Shown: piece after piece, positions 8,796-17,721 of the stretch | How positions within the stretch are numbered: the stretch's first letter is position 1 | How the letters are laid out: each line of letters begins with the position of its first letter | Source: Nitrososphaerota archaeon | GTDB lineage: Archaea > Thermoproteota > EX4484-205 > JAAOZP01 | NCBI GenBank assembly: GCA_011605725.1 | Contig: JAAOZP010000004.1 | Coordinates: forward strand, 124,001 to 188,000 | Direction of reading: 5' to 3' | Length of the DNA stretch: 64,000 nt | The notes under the pieces: generated by a model | What the model was told of the DNA's origin: nothing | The model's input: the letters and a program-made list of their open reading frames with translations, nothing else | Databases searched by the model: none | Position numbers and translations under genes: made by a program

Positions 8796-9836
8796 CTATT
8801 TCCTAAGTTTTTCCACAGACTTTCTGGCTATTTCCTCAGCCATCTGCTGCGTTGTGGCTGAGCCTCCGAGGTCGTATGTTACAATCCTGTTTTCAGCTAT
8901 GACCTCCTCGGTTGCTTCGAAAACCGCTTTGGAAAGGTCTTTCTCTCCAAGGTAGTCGAGCATCCATGCTCCTGCAAGGATCATTGCAGTTGGGTTAACC
9001 TTGTTCAACCCCTTGTACTTTGGCGCGCTCCCGTGCGCTGGCTCAAACATCGCGTAATCGTCTCCGAAGTTGGCTGAGTATACTAGCCCTATGTTCCCGA
9101 TTAGTGCTGAAGCCTCTTCGGTTAGAATATCCATGAAAAGGTTTGTGCCCAAGATAACGTTCTGGTTGAACCTCTGTGGGTTCTTAATCAATTGCTGGGC
9201 AAAATTGTCTACGAAATAGTTTTCAACTTCTATTCCAGGGTATTCTCCACCAATCCTCATTACTGCAGGAATGAAGATACCTCCGTCGGTAAGCTTCAGT
9301 ATGTTAGCCTTATTAATGACTATGACTTTCCTCCATCCCCTCGCCTTAGCCTGTTCGAAAGCGAATCTAGCAACCTTCTCTGAGGCAGTTCTAGATATTT
9401 TTCTTAAAGCTATCCCTATGTCGTCTGAAACCATGAACTCAATGCCCGCGTAGAGCCCTTCAGTGCCTTCCCTGACGAAAAGCATGTCTACTGGGCCGAG
9501 TGGCCCCTCTCGCCCCCTGAAGGTTTTAATCGGCCTCACGTTAGCGTAAAGGTTGAAGGCCTGCCTTATGGTGACTGCAACACTCTTAGGAGTATGCGGG
9601 TCCGGCAGTGTTGTAACCGGCGCCTTGTAGCAAGCATCGCTCTCCCTGAGGGCTTCCCATGTTTCCTCCGGGAAATAGGTTGGTCCACCGTGCTGCTGCC
9701 ACCATTCTGACCCAGCGTCCCTAACGAGGAACTCTAAGCGTTCCGTCGCCCCGATTGCGTTCATAACTTTCATAGCTGCCTCAGTCAGCTCTGGACCAGT
9801 GCCGTCGCCCCTGATCACGACAACCTTCTTAACCAA
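8796..9836 (-). CDS. isocitrate/isopropylmalate/homoisocitrate dehydrogenase family
   Basis: A beta-decarboxylating NAD(P)-dependent dehydrogenase of 346 residues. GDGTGPEL begins the Rossmann-like fold; [11 protein letters not shown] contains the substrate-binding region, [11 protein letters not shown] carries the catalytic lysine, and [13 protein letters not shown] plus DLGGSATT bind the nucleotide. It starts with TTG at 9836. Because the aconitase-type genes converge on it, it may catalyse the third step of the same 2-oxo-acid elongation pathway (homoisocitrate or isopropylmalate oxidation), but it may equally be the TCA-cycle isocitrate dehydrogenase. It is the last gene of the operon with dUTPase and pantothenate kinase. 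Confidence 0.85.
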   Translation of the reverse strand: MVKKVVVIRGDGTGPELTEAAMKVMNAIGATERLEFLVRDAGSEWWQQHGGPTYFPEETWEALRESDACYKAPVTTLPDPHTPKSVAVTIRQAFNLYANVRPIKTFRGREGPLGPVDMLFVREGTEGLYAGIEFMVSDDIGIALRKISRTASEKVARFAFEQAKARGWRKVIVINKANILKLTDGGIFIPAVMRIGGEYPGIEVENYFVDNFAQQLIKNPQRFNQNVILGTNLFMDILTEEASALIGNIGLVYSANFGDDYAMFEPAHGSAPKYKGLNKVNPTAMILAGAWMLDYLGEKDLSKAVFEATEEVIAENRIVTYDLGGSATTQQMAEEIARKSVEKLRK

Positions 9837-9898
9837 GCGAGGATCCCATAGGTTTGAAAAACACCAGTATAAAAACTTATTATGTCTCCAGCCTAACT

Positions 9899-10417
9899 CT
9901 AGTATACTCCAGGCCTCTCAGACACGCTTATGTTTTCGAACATGAATCTCCCCCTGTAGAGCTGCGAAGAATCCTCCAGGCTTAACAGTATGAGTTGAGC
10001 AACCCTCGCCTCTTCCGCAATCCTAATGCCCTGTCTGTTGAACACAACCATCAGCCCCATACCTCTACCCCTGTAACCCGGATCCCAGACAGCAGTATAA
10101 ATGGTTGCACCATTCCTGAGAAGACTTGACCTTGGAAGGAGAAGACCCAAGTATCCTGCCGGAATATTTACGATCTCGTGATAAGTCACCCTATAGCTTC
10201 CCTGCGGCAGCTCGTAGAAACCACTGTTCGGAAGTATGTTAAGACCCTTTGGGAACCTTGGTTCAGCACTTATCTCGCCTGTTTCAACGAGAACCTCTAT
10301 TTTCTCCAGCGTAAGGTCAACGCCGGCTGGCTGAACCTGCTCCTCAACGCTTCTTAAACCCTCTACAACACCCATCTCAACCATTCTTCTACCGGATAAG
10401 GCTGGCATTAGGATCAT
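9899..10417 (-). CDS. dUTPase / dCTP deaminase family nucleotidohydrolase
   Basis: A trimeric dUTPase-fold protein of about 172 residues. It contains QPAGVDLTLEKIE (residues 27-39), the LLPRSSLLRNG motif (uridine/phosphate binding), and GYRGRGMGLMVVFN. It lacks the glycine-rich C-terminal arm of bacterial Dut and is closest in layout to archaeal Dcd/Dut enzymes, which convert dUTP (or dCTP) toward dUMP and keep uracil out of DNA. ATG 10417 or ATG 10408 could be the start. Its 5' end overlaps the 3' end of the kinase gene by 29 nt, so it is translationally coupled. Confidence 0.83.
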   Translation of the reverse strand: MILMPALSGRRMVEMGVVEGLRSVEEQVQPAGVDLTLEKIEVLVETGEISAEPRFPKGLNILPNSGFYELPQGSYRVTYHEIVNIPAGYLGLLLPRSSLLRNGATIYTAVWDPGYRGRGMGLMVVFNRQGIRIAEEARVAQLILLSLEDSSQLYRGRFMFENISVSERPGVY

Positions 10418-11246
10418 CCTCCGTTGAAACCCTGTAGCCTGCTCCTACGGCTACAGCATACTCAGGCAGCTTAGGCACTATGGGTTGGACTCCGAAGCTT
10501 GAAAGAGCCTTCTGAATACTTTTCAGGACGGGCGGCAGTTTCGCAACCCTCCCGACTAGGATAACTTTATCCTCGAGCTGAAGCTTAGAGGCAGCTAGAA
10601 ACGTGACTGAAGCCACTACTTCCCCAACCAGGTTAGCTATTCCAGCAGCCAGGTCCTCAGGGCTGGAAGTGTCTCCAACCCTTCCCAGGTTGGAGGCAGT
10701 CATCTCAGGAGAGAGTATACCTATCCCGTTGCCAACTATGTCTCCTACAGTCAGGTCGACTTTTCTAGAGTCTCCCTTCTCAGCCATCTCCACTAGAATG
10801 CTTACGCTCGAGATCCCCAGCATCTTCCTCGCCAGCCCAAGCAGAGTACCCCCGCCGACGCCGGTTCCGCCGACATGTCTTATCCTTTTCCCGTTTTCCC
10901 TAACCTCTATCAGGGCCGTGCCAGTACCCATGCTTACAACCAGGGCTTCATTCAACCCGGTTAAGACTATCCCACCCGTGCCCGCGGCGATGATCTCGTT
11001 AACCTTAACCACCTTCAGTCCGAGAATGCTGTCTGGAAGCTGACTGCTCCTGCCGCCAGCTATCGCTAACACTCCAACATCCTTCAGGGAGCAGCCCATC
11101 ATAACTATAAGCTTCCCGAGGAGCCCTATGGAGGTGGCGAGTGGATCTGAAGACGGCATTTCGCTAACGCCGAGAACCTCCTTGCCTTTCAAGGCAACGG
11201 CCTTCGTCGTCGAACCTCCGATATCTATTCCAACAGCGATCCTCAA
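10389..11246 (-). CDS. type II pantothenate kinase-like ASKHA kinase
   Basis: A 285-residue sugar-kinase/actin-fold protein. The N-terminal phosphate loop VGIDIGGSTTKAV, the central VSMGTGTALIEV and especially GGTGVGGGTLLGLARK match type II (CoaW/eukaryotic) pantothenate kinases, and LVGRVAKLPPVL forms the C-terminal adenosine loop. Such enzymes phosphorylate pantothenate at the start of CoA synthesis. Most archaea instead use pantoate kinase plus phosphopantothenate synthetase, so this gene is notable. The gene just upstream encodes an ECF-type S-component-like membrane protein, possibly the vitamin importer. A BadF-like glycosyl kinase is the main alternative. Confidence 0.72.
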   Translation of the reverse strand: MRIAVGIDIGGSTTKAVALKGKEVLGVSEMPSSDPLATSIGLLGKLIVMMGCSLKDVGVLAIAGGRSSQLPDSILGLKVVKVNEIIAAGTGGIVLTGLNEALVVSMGTGTALIEVRENGKRIRHVGGTGVGGGTLLGLARKMLGISSVSILVEMAEKGDSRKVDLTVGDIVGNGIGILSPEMTASNLGRVGDTSSPEDLAAGIANLVGEVVASVTFLAASKLQLEDKVILVGRVAKLPPVLKSIQKALSSFGVQPIVPKLPEYAVAVGAGYRVSTEDDPNASLIR

Positions 11247-11298
11247 CCTTATACTAACAGTGTGAAGACAGTTTTAACCTTTTACAGCAACCTGTTTA

Positions 11299-12090
11299 TC
11301 ATCTAGCAGGCTTAAGAAAAGGGTAGGCCTTGTACATCAAGTCTAGTACTGGAGGCACTACCAGTATGAATGGGATTTCTGTTCCGAAAACCCATAGGAA
11401 GAAATAGAAAGCTAGGGCAAGGTCCGCCCTGACTCCTGAAAGCGGGAGCCCGAAAAGCTGGCTGTAAAACCATATGCCTAAGCCTATCCAAGCAGCGCCC
11501 GTGAGGAGACCCAGTGTCCCGCCCACATAGTAATTCAGATAATCCTTTCTAATCCTGCTTGCGGCAAGACCCAGTGTGAGCACGATAATCCCGAGGATCA
11601 GAAGAAAAATTGAAACCCATCCCGTACCGTTTTCAACCATCTCCATCGAAACCATGTATTCAAAGTATAGAAGAGGACCGAAGGCCGCTATTGCAAGAAA
11701 CATTAAAGGTATAATTGTCTTTAAGCCGTTCCAGTTCGCTCTAGACCTGCCTATCCTACCTATAATGTAGAACCCGAGAAAGTTGGAGGGTACTCCAGCG
11801 ATAAGGCTTAGAAGGGGATTCGTCTGTCCAGTAGTGTAGAACACATACAGGTCGCTCAGAAAGATCCCTATTGCTGCACCCATTCCTCCTGTTAAAGGGC
11901 CGAAAAGCATTGAAAAGACTGCTGGCACGAATACCGATGGCCAGAACCTCACCACGCCTACAACAGGCGTAAAGACCCCTAGGAAGGTTGCGATTCCTAC
12001 CACCGTGTAGAGCGCGGCGCAAAGACCTGTCGCCACGACTCTTCTCGCCAAGGATGTTTGAACACCGTTTCGCGAGACCATTGTTTCCAC
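11299..12090 (-). CDS. ECF-transporter S-component-like membrane protein
   Basis: An integral membrane protein of 263 residues with about six to seven hydrophobic helices. The N-terminal half, with small-residue-rich helices, a GxxTGGMGAAIGIFLSDL segment and a loop followed by SLIAGVPSNFLGFYIIG, looks like a vitamin-binding ECF S component; the C-terminal ~100 residues form additional helices beyond the normal ~190-residue size. It lies 52 nt upstream of the pantothenate kinase-like gene on the same strand, which suggests pantothenate or a precursor as ligand (inference). No EcfT or EcfA genes are in the window. Confidence 0.6.
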   Translation of the reverse strand: METMVSRNGVQTSLARRVVATGLCAALYTVVGIATFLGVFTPVVGVVRFWPSVFVPAVFSMLFGPLTGGMGAAIGIFLSDLYVFYTTGQTNPLLSLIAGVPSNFLGFYIIGRIGRSRANWNGLKTIIPLMFLAIAAFGPLLYFEYMVSMEMVENGTGWVSIFLLILGIIVLTLGLAASRIRKDYLNYYVGGTLGLLTGAAWIGLGIWFYSQLFGLPLSGVRADLALAFYFFLWVFGTEIPFILVVPPVLDLMYKAYPFLKPAR

Positions 12091-12190
12091 GGTTTCATTA
12101 AGCCTTGTATAAATCTACCGTATTGATTTTATATATCATGCATAAAAATTCAAAAAGTATATATTTTCTCTTTTCAGTAAATACTTAACG

Positions 12191-13174
12191 TTGGTCTGGA
12201 AAAGAAGAGTCTTAAGAGCGGGGTCAGGCTCATTCCTCGTGACTCTTCCAAAAACCTGGGTTAGGCAGAGCAAGATAGATACTGGAACAATTATAACCAT
12301 GGTCAGTAACAAGGATGGTTCTCTCACGATAATACCTGAAGGAGGCGGTAGGCTTTTGGAGGAGGTTGTTAAAATAGACCTTTCCCGTCAGGGTTTGAAG
12401 CCGCAGCACGTCCTGCTCGGATGCTATCTACTCGGCTACAACACGATAATCATCAGGAGCGGGGAAGAGTTTTCAACAGCTGAAATATCAGAAGTACGTA
12501 AGATAGTTAGGAGACTCCCTGGAGCAGAAATATCGGAGGAGACTTCAAGCCAGATAGAGGTTAGAGTCCTACTCGATCCGGAGATGATTACTCCTGAGAA
12601 ACTCTTGAGGAGGCAGAGTGCTCTTGCTGCAAGCATGATGTCTGACTGTGTTAAAGCGCTGGTGAAGATGGATAGGGAACTTGCGGAAAGGGTTATTGAA
12701 AGAGATGAGGAGGTTGACAGGCAATACTTTATATTCGTCAGGGTGATCAGGTCTGCCCTCAGGAATCCTGAGCTTCCGGCTAAGATGGGGATGGACTTTC
12801 TGAATCTGATGGATCTCAGGATGCTTGTGAAATACGTTGAGGACTCTGCAGACCAATGTGTCCAAATATCCAGGGAGGTTGTGAAGATGCATGGCAAGGT
12901 TAAAAAAATAAGCTTAACCGGGTTGAGCAGCATAGGCGAAACACTGAGCGATATGCATACTAAAGCGATAGGGCTCTTCAACACGTTTAACGCCGGCGTT
13001 ATGAGCGAAATAATGGAGAAGCATGCGGAAGTCGAAGAGATGCTTTTAAGCCTTGAGGAGAAGCAGGATTACCGGCCATACGCCACCAGCCTAGTTAAAG
13101 TCTTCAACAGCCTTGTGAAAATACTTGAAAACATTAAGGATATTGTGGAGCTCGTGTCGATAAAAGCTTTTTAA
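12191..13174 (+). CDS. SpoVT/AbrB-PhoU phosphate-uptake regulator
   Basis: A 327-residue archaeal regulator. The first ~45 residues form a swapped-hairpin AbrB DNA-binding domain (RKVQ-like opening VWKRRVLRAGSGSFLVTLP, then IITMVSNKDGSLTIIP). The rest consists of PhoU-type helical repeats (about 110-320) with acidic helices such as ERVIERDEEVDRQYF. PhoU domains bind metal clusters and modulate phosphate-transport regulation. The start is TTG at 12191. The divergent promoter region with the ECF-like gene carries TATATAT boxes at 12130-12137 and 12159-12165. Confidence 0.85.
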   Translation: MVWKRRVLRAGSGSFLVTLPKTWVRQSKIDTGTIITMVSNKDGSLTIIPEGGGRLLEEVVKIDLSRQGLKPQHVLLGCYLLGYNTIIIRSGEEFSTAEISEVRKIVRRLPGAEISEETSSQIEVRVLLDPEMITPEKLLRRQSALAASMMSDCVKALVKMDRELAERVIERDEEVDRQYFIFVRVIRSALRNPELPAKMGMDFLNLMDLRMLVKYVEDSADQCVQISREVVKMHGKVKKISLTGLSSIGETLSDMHTKAIGLFNTFNAGVMSEIMEKHAEVEEMLLSLEEKQDYRPYATSLVKVFNSLVKILENIKDIVELVSIKAF

Positions 13175-15933
13175 ACATTAAGCTTTTCCAAAAGCCTTCT
13201 GTCCTGAACCTCATTGTTCAAGTGCAGCAGTAACTCTTCTTTCGAGTTAACCCCTACCAGCGATTTCACAGCAGCGTCTAAAAGGCTTGAAACAGGCTCG
13301 ACAACAATGCCTTTAGACTCTAAGAGCTCAATTATCTTAAGGTTCTTCATCGACTCGTAGTTGAACACGGGGACGAGAAGCTTCTTCGCAAACCTGTCCG
13401 CTAAAGCCGCATCTATCTTACCCATACCCCTGTGATCCAGTCCTCCGACAGGCCAAACCTCACCCTTAGCCGTTATTGCACCCGTCATTATGACTGTTGG
13501 ATCAACCTCAATACCTGTGAAGGCAGATATCATCGCTACACCTATAGCTAACCCGGCTGAGGGGCCGGAAACAGGAGGATAAGAGAGGCCGGGGCGGAGC
13601 TGAAGCTTCTCCATGCCCTTCGCTGGCGTGACTAGCTCCACGAAAACATCGTGATTCTTAAACCTCCATTCAGAGATGCTGTTTACATATATGAAGGCAT
13701 CCTCAGCACTAGCCTGAATGCTTTCACCATACTCACTTCCAACAACCTTCACAACCCCCTTCCCCTTCGGGTTAGTGACAACCTCTACGACGCTCACGAA
13801 CCCGCTCTGTTCGCCAGCAGCACCTATGGCGACAAGACCATAGGTTTTACCAATCTCAGGGCTTTCAACCCTTACGCTCTTATCAATCATTGTGCGAGCC
13901 TCGCTAACCGACTCCTCCTCTGAAAGGGTTTCCAGCGCTTCTTGAAAGTGAATAGGCCGGAGTGGGTAGTTTGAAGGTGAAACCAGCCTGAGGCTGTCTA
14001 TGAAGCTCCCGGAGGCCTGGTCTACCCCAAGTATCCTGGAAAGCCTCTCCAGATCCTTAGCGTATATTTTCCTTATTTCTTCAACTGGACGACCCTCGTC
14101 AACCGTTTTCACAAGCTGCCTCGCAGCATCCAGCTCCTTAACCCTAAGCCTGTTAGCCTCGTTAATCACGTCAGCAATCCTCCTCGGGCTTAAAGCCTTC
14201 TTCCTAAGTATCTCCAGCACATTGTCCACCGTAGCCTCAGGGCTAAGGACATCCAGATACTTTTTCAAATGGATTCTTATAATCTCCCTCCTCTCCTCAT
14301 CGTTTCTAGGATAGTTGAATTCGAATACGCGTGTAAACCTTTCCAGTAAAGCCCTGTCTAGAACGTCGAGCCTATTCGTGCTGGCTATAACCACAACGCC
14401 TGAAAGAGGTATGAAGCCATCCAGCTCCGTTAAAAGCTGGCTCGTAACCCTGTCTAAGACCGGGTCATGCGTTCCACGTCCAGGTGCAACAGAATCTATC
14501 TCGTCGAAGAAGACTATGGCTGGAGCATTCCTCCTCGCGTCCTCGAAAATATCCCTTATCGTTTTCTCAGGATCACCATACATCCCTTGGATTATTGAGG
14601 GCCCGTTGACAAGATAGAACCAGACATTGTTCTCCCCGGCTATGGCTCTTGCTAGAAGAGTTTTCCCGGTTCCCGGCGGACCGTGGAAAAGAAAGCCTTT
14701 CGGAGGAATATACCTGGCCTTGCTCGCTAACTCAGGGTTTAACGATAAAGAAATCTCTTTGATAATTTCCTCCCTAACGCCTTTAAGCCCTCCAACATCT
14801 TCATACCGCTCTTTCGGCCTAAGCTTAACCACGGATTTCTTAGCGGCTTCAGTCCTAGTGCTTACCGAGTAAGCCTTAACCTTTGAAGCAGCCTCCCTGA
14901 AATCGTTAAGCGTAACAAGCTCACCAGGGTTAATCTGGCTCCCCGGCTCACCCCCATGGAGAAGCCTATTGATAAGCTTCTTCTGAAACGGGGCAGCCCT
15001 GTTGCTAATAACCAGTTGGAAAGCGTTAACTATGTCTGCAGGGGTTATAGCCTGTGTTTCGAAAGACCTTAAACTATCCTCTATCACCGTGAGAATGTCT
15101 TGCGGCGGAAGCCTTACGCCGTGAACCTTACATTGTTTCTCAACTATTTTAAGAAGCATCTGTCTAGACATGTTTTCATCGAGATCTATTGTTCCAGCAA
15201 CCCCCCTTCTGCGAAGAGTATCCACCAGCGACTCATACTCGGTTGTTGAAACCATCACCACAGTACGGTAATCCTTTCTCTGAAGCTCGTCAAACTTTTC
15301 AAGGAGAACTGTTTGAACCCTCGTCTCCTCCATCCCCACCTCCGTTGTGGAGCTGAACTTTTTCGCGAAAGCTTGGAACTCATCTATCAAAACTATACTC
15401 GGATTGTAAAACACGTTGTTGAAGAACTCGCTGAGCCTCTGCGCACTCTGACCATACCACATGGAGTAAACCTGTTCAGGCTTAAGCTTTGCAAGGTTCA
15501 CGAGCAAACCATACTCCAAACCTTTTTCAAAACCCTCCCTTTGAACAACCTCCGCGAAGAAGGTTTTACCAGAGCCGCTTGAACCCTTTACAATGAACAG
15601 TTTAGGCGGCGGTGCTGCTTTGAAAGTCCTCCTTATCTCAGGGTCTCTTAAAACATGGTAGTGGATACTGACTAAGACTTTGAACAGCTCCTCATCCCTA
15701 CCCACCATATCCTCCTTGGAAACCCTTGGAAACATAGGGTTTTTCCTAATCTTTCTAGCTTTTTTCTCGACTATTTTCCTCCTCTTCTCCGGAGGGAGGC
15801 GGAGAAACCTCCACATCCTGTACCTCCAGGAGAAAAGGTTAAGAAGCGGGGAGAATAATAGTCTTAGAAGCGGCTTCTTATACCACCATTCTTCCTCGAA
15901 CTCCCTGTCTTCTTCGAACTCGCTTGAAAACAT
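13171..15933 (-). CDS. Lon-type protease with two tandem AAA+ modules
   Basis: A 920-residue ATP-dependent protease of unusual architecture. After a basic/hydrophobic N terminus, a first AAA+ module has Walker A GSSGSGKT (about 117-124) and Walker B VLIDEF (about 181-186). A second, CDC48/FtsH-like module has GPPGTGKT (418-425), FFDEIDS (476-482) and the ASTNRLDVLDRALLERF sensor/arginine-finger region. A C-terminal Lon (S16) domain has the catalytic Ser793 in GPSAG and Lys840. The loop before Lys840 (GGLDHRGMGK) is longer than usual. Canonical archaeal LonB has one AAA+ module with membrane helices inserted in it; I see no such helices here. The 3' end overlaps the PhoU gene by 4 nt. Confidence 0.88.
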   Translation of the reverse strand: MFSSEFEEDREFEEEWWYKKPLLRLLFSPLLNLFSWRYRMWRFLRLPPEKRRKIVEKKARKIRKNPMFPRVSKEDMVGRDEELFKVLVSIHYHVLRDPEIRRTFKAAPPPKLFIVKGSSGSGKTFFAEVVQREGFEKGLEYGLLVNLAKLKPEQVYSMWYGQSAQRLSEFFNNVFYNPSIVLIDEFQAFAKKFSSTTEVGMEETRVQTVLLEKFDELQRKDYRTVVMVSTTEYESLVDTLRRRGVAGTIDLDENMSRQMLLKIVEKQCKVHGVRLPPQDILTVIEDSLRSFETQAITPADIVNAFQLVISNRAAPFQKKLINRLLHGGEPGSQINPGELVTLNDFREAASKVKAYSVSTRTEAAKKSVVKLRPKERYEDVGGLKGVREEIIKEISLSLNPELASKARYIPPKGFLFHGPPGTGKTLLARAIAGENNVWFYLVNGPSIIQGMYGDPEKTIRDIFEDARRNAPAIVFFDEIDSVAPGRGTHDPVLDRVTSQLLTELDGFIPLSGVVVIASTNRLDVLDRALLERFTRVFEFNYPRNDEERREIIRIHLKKYLDVLSPEATVDNVLEILRKKALSPRRIADVINEANRLRVKELDAARQLVKTVDEGRPVEEIRKIYAKDLERLSRILGVDQASGSFIDSLRLVSPSNYPLRPIHFQEALETLSEEESVSEARTMIDKSVRVESPEIGKTYGLVAIGAAGEQSGFVSVVEVVTNPKGKGVVKVVGSEYGESIQASAEDAFIYVNSISEWRFKNHDVFVELVTPAKGMEKLQLRPGLSYPPVSGPSAGLAIGVAMISAFTGIEVDPTVIMTGAITAKGEVWPVGGLDHRGMGKIDAALADRFAKKLLVPVFNYESMKNLKIIELLESKGIVVEPVSSLLDAAVKSLVGVNSKEELLLHLNNEVQDRRLLEKLNV

Positions 15934-15961
15934 TCCTCTGGAGAAACATTACGGCACATAG

Positions 15962-15977
15962 GTATAAAGCTTTATAC
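15962..15977. promoter_or_regulatory. palindromic TATA element between divergent genes
   Basis: A perfect 16-nt palindrome, GTATAAAGCTTTATAC, sits between the divergent lon-like gene (start 15933) and the secreted-protein gene (start 16012). Each half carries a TATA-like box placed about 30-35 nt from its start codon, which suits largely leaderless archaeal transcripts. It may serve as both promoters at once, or as an operator covering them. Confidence 0.5.
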
Positions 15978-16011
15978 ATGGTTATTAAACTCCCATACAT
16001 GGAGAGAATAA

Positions 16012-16755
16012 ATGCAGCGTTTCCACACCACGAGAGGGTTAAGGAAGACTCCACTAACACTGCTAGTCTGGATACTACTCGCACACATATTAGTCTCAGT
16101 CCCGGGGAAAGGTGAAACAGCGGAATACGATTTCCCCAGGGTTAATATTCTTGAAGGAGACATATTCATAGTAACGTTTAGCCCTCCGGCGGAGAATATT
16201 CAAGTATACGTTAAAGGATCGGAGACGAAAGACTTTTCCCTCCTAGTGTTGACGAACAGTAGTCTCAACATACCTATTTTAACAGGACGCGCCTCGATTG
16301 TGCAGCTCATACCTCAGTCTCCAGTTACAAACCTCACGGTAACATTCAACTCAAACACTAGTCTGAAAATAATCTACGGCATCTTAACAGGAAACTACAC
16401 TTACTATAGGCAGGTTTCTTCAGAATACTATACTTTCTCAAACGGCATTCTCGTGATTCTCCAGCCGCAGATAACTATTCCTCGAGGCCCTTCGAAAATA
16501 ACTTTTATTCTAAACAGGTTTGGCGTCAAGAGTTCAAGCGGGTTTCCGATAGAACTGCCCCCATTGGCTACATTGATTCCTTTCATTGCGGTAGTAGCAA
16601 TACTTGCCTACTTGAATGCTTACGTCCTCGTAGACTCTTATTACTTATCTAAAAGAGAAGAGTTGGGCAGACTTAGGAAAATAGGCATAGTTCTTCTCAT
16701 AGTTTTGAGCGCGCTTATAATATACTGGTTGTTGAACAACTTCGTTAAATACTGA
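16012..16755 (+). CDS. exported or membrane-anchored protein of unknown function
   Basis: A 247-residue protein with an N-terminal signal-anchor (positively charged MQRFHTTRGLRK then TPLTLLVWILLAHILV) and two C-terminal hydrophobic segments (about 185-205 and 222-240) separated by a charged loop KREELGRLRKIG. The region between (about 35-180) is rich in beta-forming residues and Asn-x-Ser/Thr sites, which suggests an extracellular beta domain. I do not recognise the family. It converges with, and overlaps by 11 nt, the next membrane protein. Confidence 0.6.
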   Translation: MQRFHTTRGLRKTPLTLLVWILLAHILVSVPGKGETAEYDFPRVNILEGDIFIVTFSPPAENIQVYVKGSETKDFSLLVLTNSSLNIPILTGRASIVQLIPQSPVTNLTVTFNSNTSLKIIYGILTGNYTYYRQVSSEYYTFSNGILVILQPQITIPRGPSKITFILNRFGVKSSSGFPIELPPLATLIPFIAVVAILAYLNAYVLVDSYYLSKREELGRLRKIGIVLLIVLSALIIYWLLNNFVKY

Positions 16756-17488
16756 GGTAGACCTCCTCAGGGTAAATCTGACACTTCTCACAGTAATACT
16801 TGGACTCCTCAGGCCTCCAAACGAGTTTAGAGCCGCAGTTCGGACAGAGAGGCGGGGTTCCTAAAGGCGGGATCCTTCCCCTCCCGGTTTCTCCAGCTCC
16901 CGTCTCAACACGCTTAGCAGGAGCAGGGGGAGTCTTAAGAGAGAGAACCAAGTGGGTTAAAACCCCGGACAACACAGCTACTGCAATAATGTTGATTACT
17001 GTTCCGGCAATTATCACGAGTGAGAGGGTTGCTACAGCATCATCCACCGCGACGGATTTTAAAGACAGATCGTACAAGACTGGTTTTAAATCCATATGTA
17101 GAAAGTAGACGCCTAGGGCGGACACCACGGTGACGGAGAAAACTGATGCTTTAACAGCATCGGACACTGAGCGAGACAGAATACTGGCAACGATACTTAT
17201 GGTTACGATAATAGTTAAACAGACTGCAAGCCAAACGCTGGAGTTGAAAAACTGCGTGAAAACATTCACAAGACTCTTGCCTTGAGTCGCAATAGCCTCA
17301 ACGCCGAAGCCCGGGACAGACATTCCTAAAGCGTAAACCCAGGGACTATTGGCAAGACCAGACAGGCTTATGTTTTCACCACTATATTCAATACTGTTTG
17401 AAGGAAGCATGGTTAATATTGAGTCGATCAGCAGTATCGGCGAGAGCGCGAGTAGCGTTAACACTATTACCACCAGAGTTAACCTCAA
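16745..17488 (-). CDS. membrane protein with C-terminal zinc ribbon
   Basis: A 247-residue protein with about five transmembrane helices: an N-terminal one, a pair around residues 85-125 and two around 150-185. A cytosolic tail of ~60 residues ends in a zinc ribbon, CPNCGSKL followed 15 residues later by CEKC. The first helix may be a signal anchor with an extracellular loop of about 50 residues. TTG at 17488 is the likely start. The function is unknown. It could be grouped with the next two minus-strand genes, which lie just upstream. Confidence 0.6.
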   Translation of the reverse strand: MRLTLVVIVLTLLALSPILLIDSILTMLPSNSIEYSGENISLSGLANSPWVYALGMSVPGFGVEAIATQGKSLVNVFTQFFNSSVWLAVCLTIIVTISIVASILSRSVSDAVKASVFSVTVVSALGVYFLHMDLKPVLYDLSLKSVAVDDAVATLSLVIIAGTVINIIAVAVLSGVLTHLVLSLKTPPAPAKRVETGAGETGRGRIPPLGTPPLCPNCGSKLVWRPEESKYYCEKCQIYPEEVYLSI

Positions 17489-17517
17489 TCCTCTTTAACA
17501 CTGTTTTAAACCGCTAT

Positions 17518-17721
17518 TTAGACTTTTTCTCTTCGCCTGATGAAAGCAAGGATGAGGGAGAGTGCAGCATCAAGCACGAGAAACATGAAGGTTAGCCACA
17601 TAAGATCCCTTACTAAGCTGGTTTCAGCAACAGGTGAAAGATACAGGAGCATAATCACAGCGAAAAACGTTGAGAAAACCGCTAGAAACAAATAGGAAAG
17701 ATCAGGCCACATCAGCATCAA
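17518..17721 (-). CDS. small two-helix membrane protein
   Basis: A 67-residue protein with two predicted transmembrane helices (about 8-28 and 40-60) and a basic tail RRREKV, so the C terminus is probably cytosolic. Its ATG overlaps the stop of the preceding HTH-regulator gene (17718-17721, ATGA-type overlap), which indicates translational coupling. The function is unknown. Confidence 0.55.
   Translation of the reverse strand: MMLMWPDLSYLFLAVFSTFFAVIMLLYLSPVAETSLVRDLMWLTFMFLVLDAALSLILAFIRRREKV

Noticed and set aside
16710-16717. GAGCGCGCTT inside the secreted/membrane protein gene
   Set aside because: It encodes SAL in a transmembrane helix, has no palindromic T/A flanks, and the gene is continuous across it, so I do not count it with the intergenic elements.
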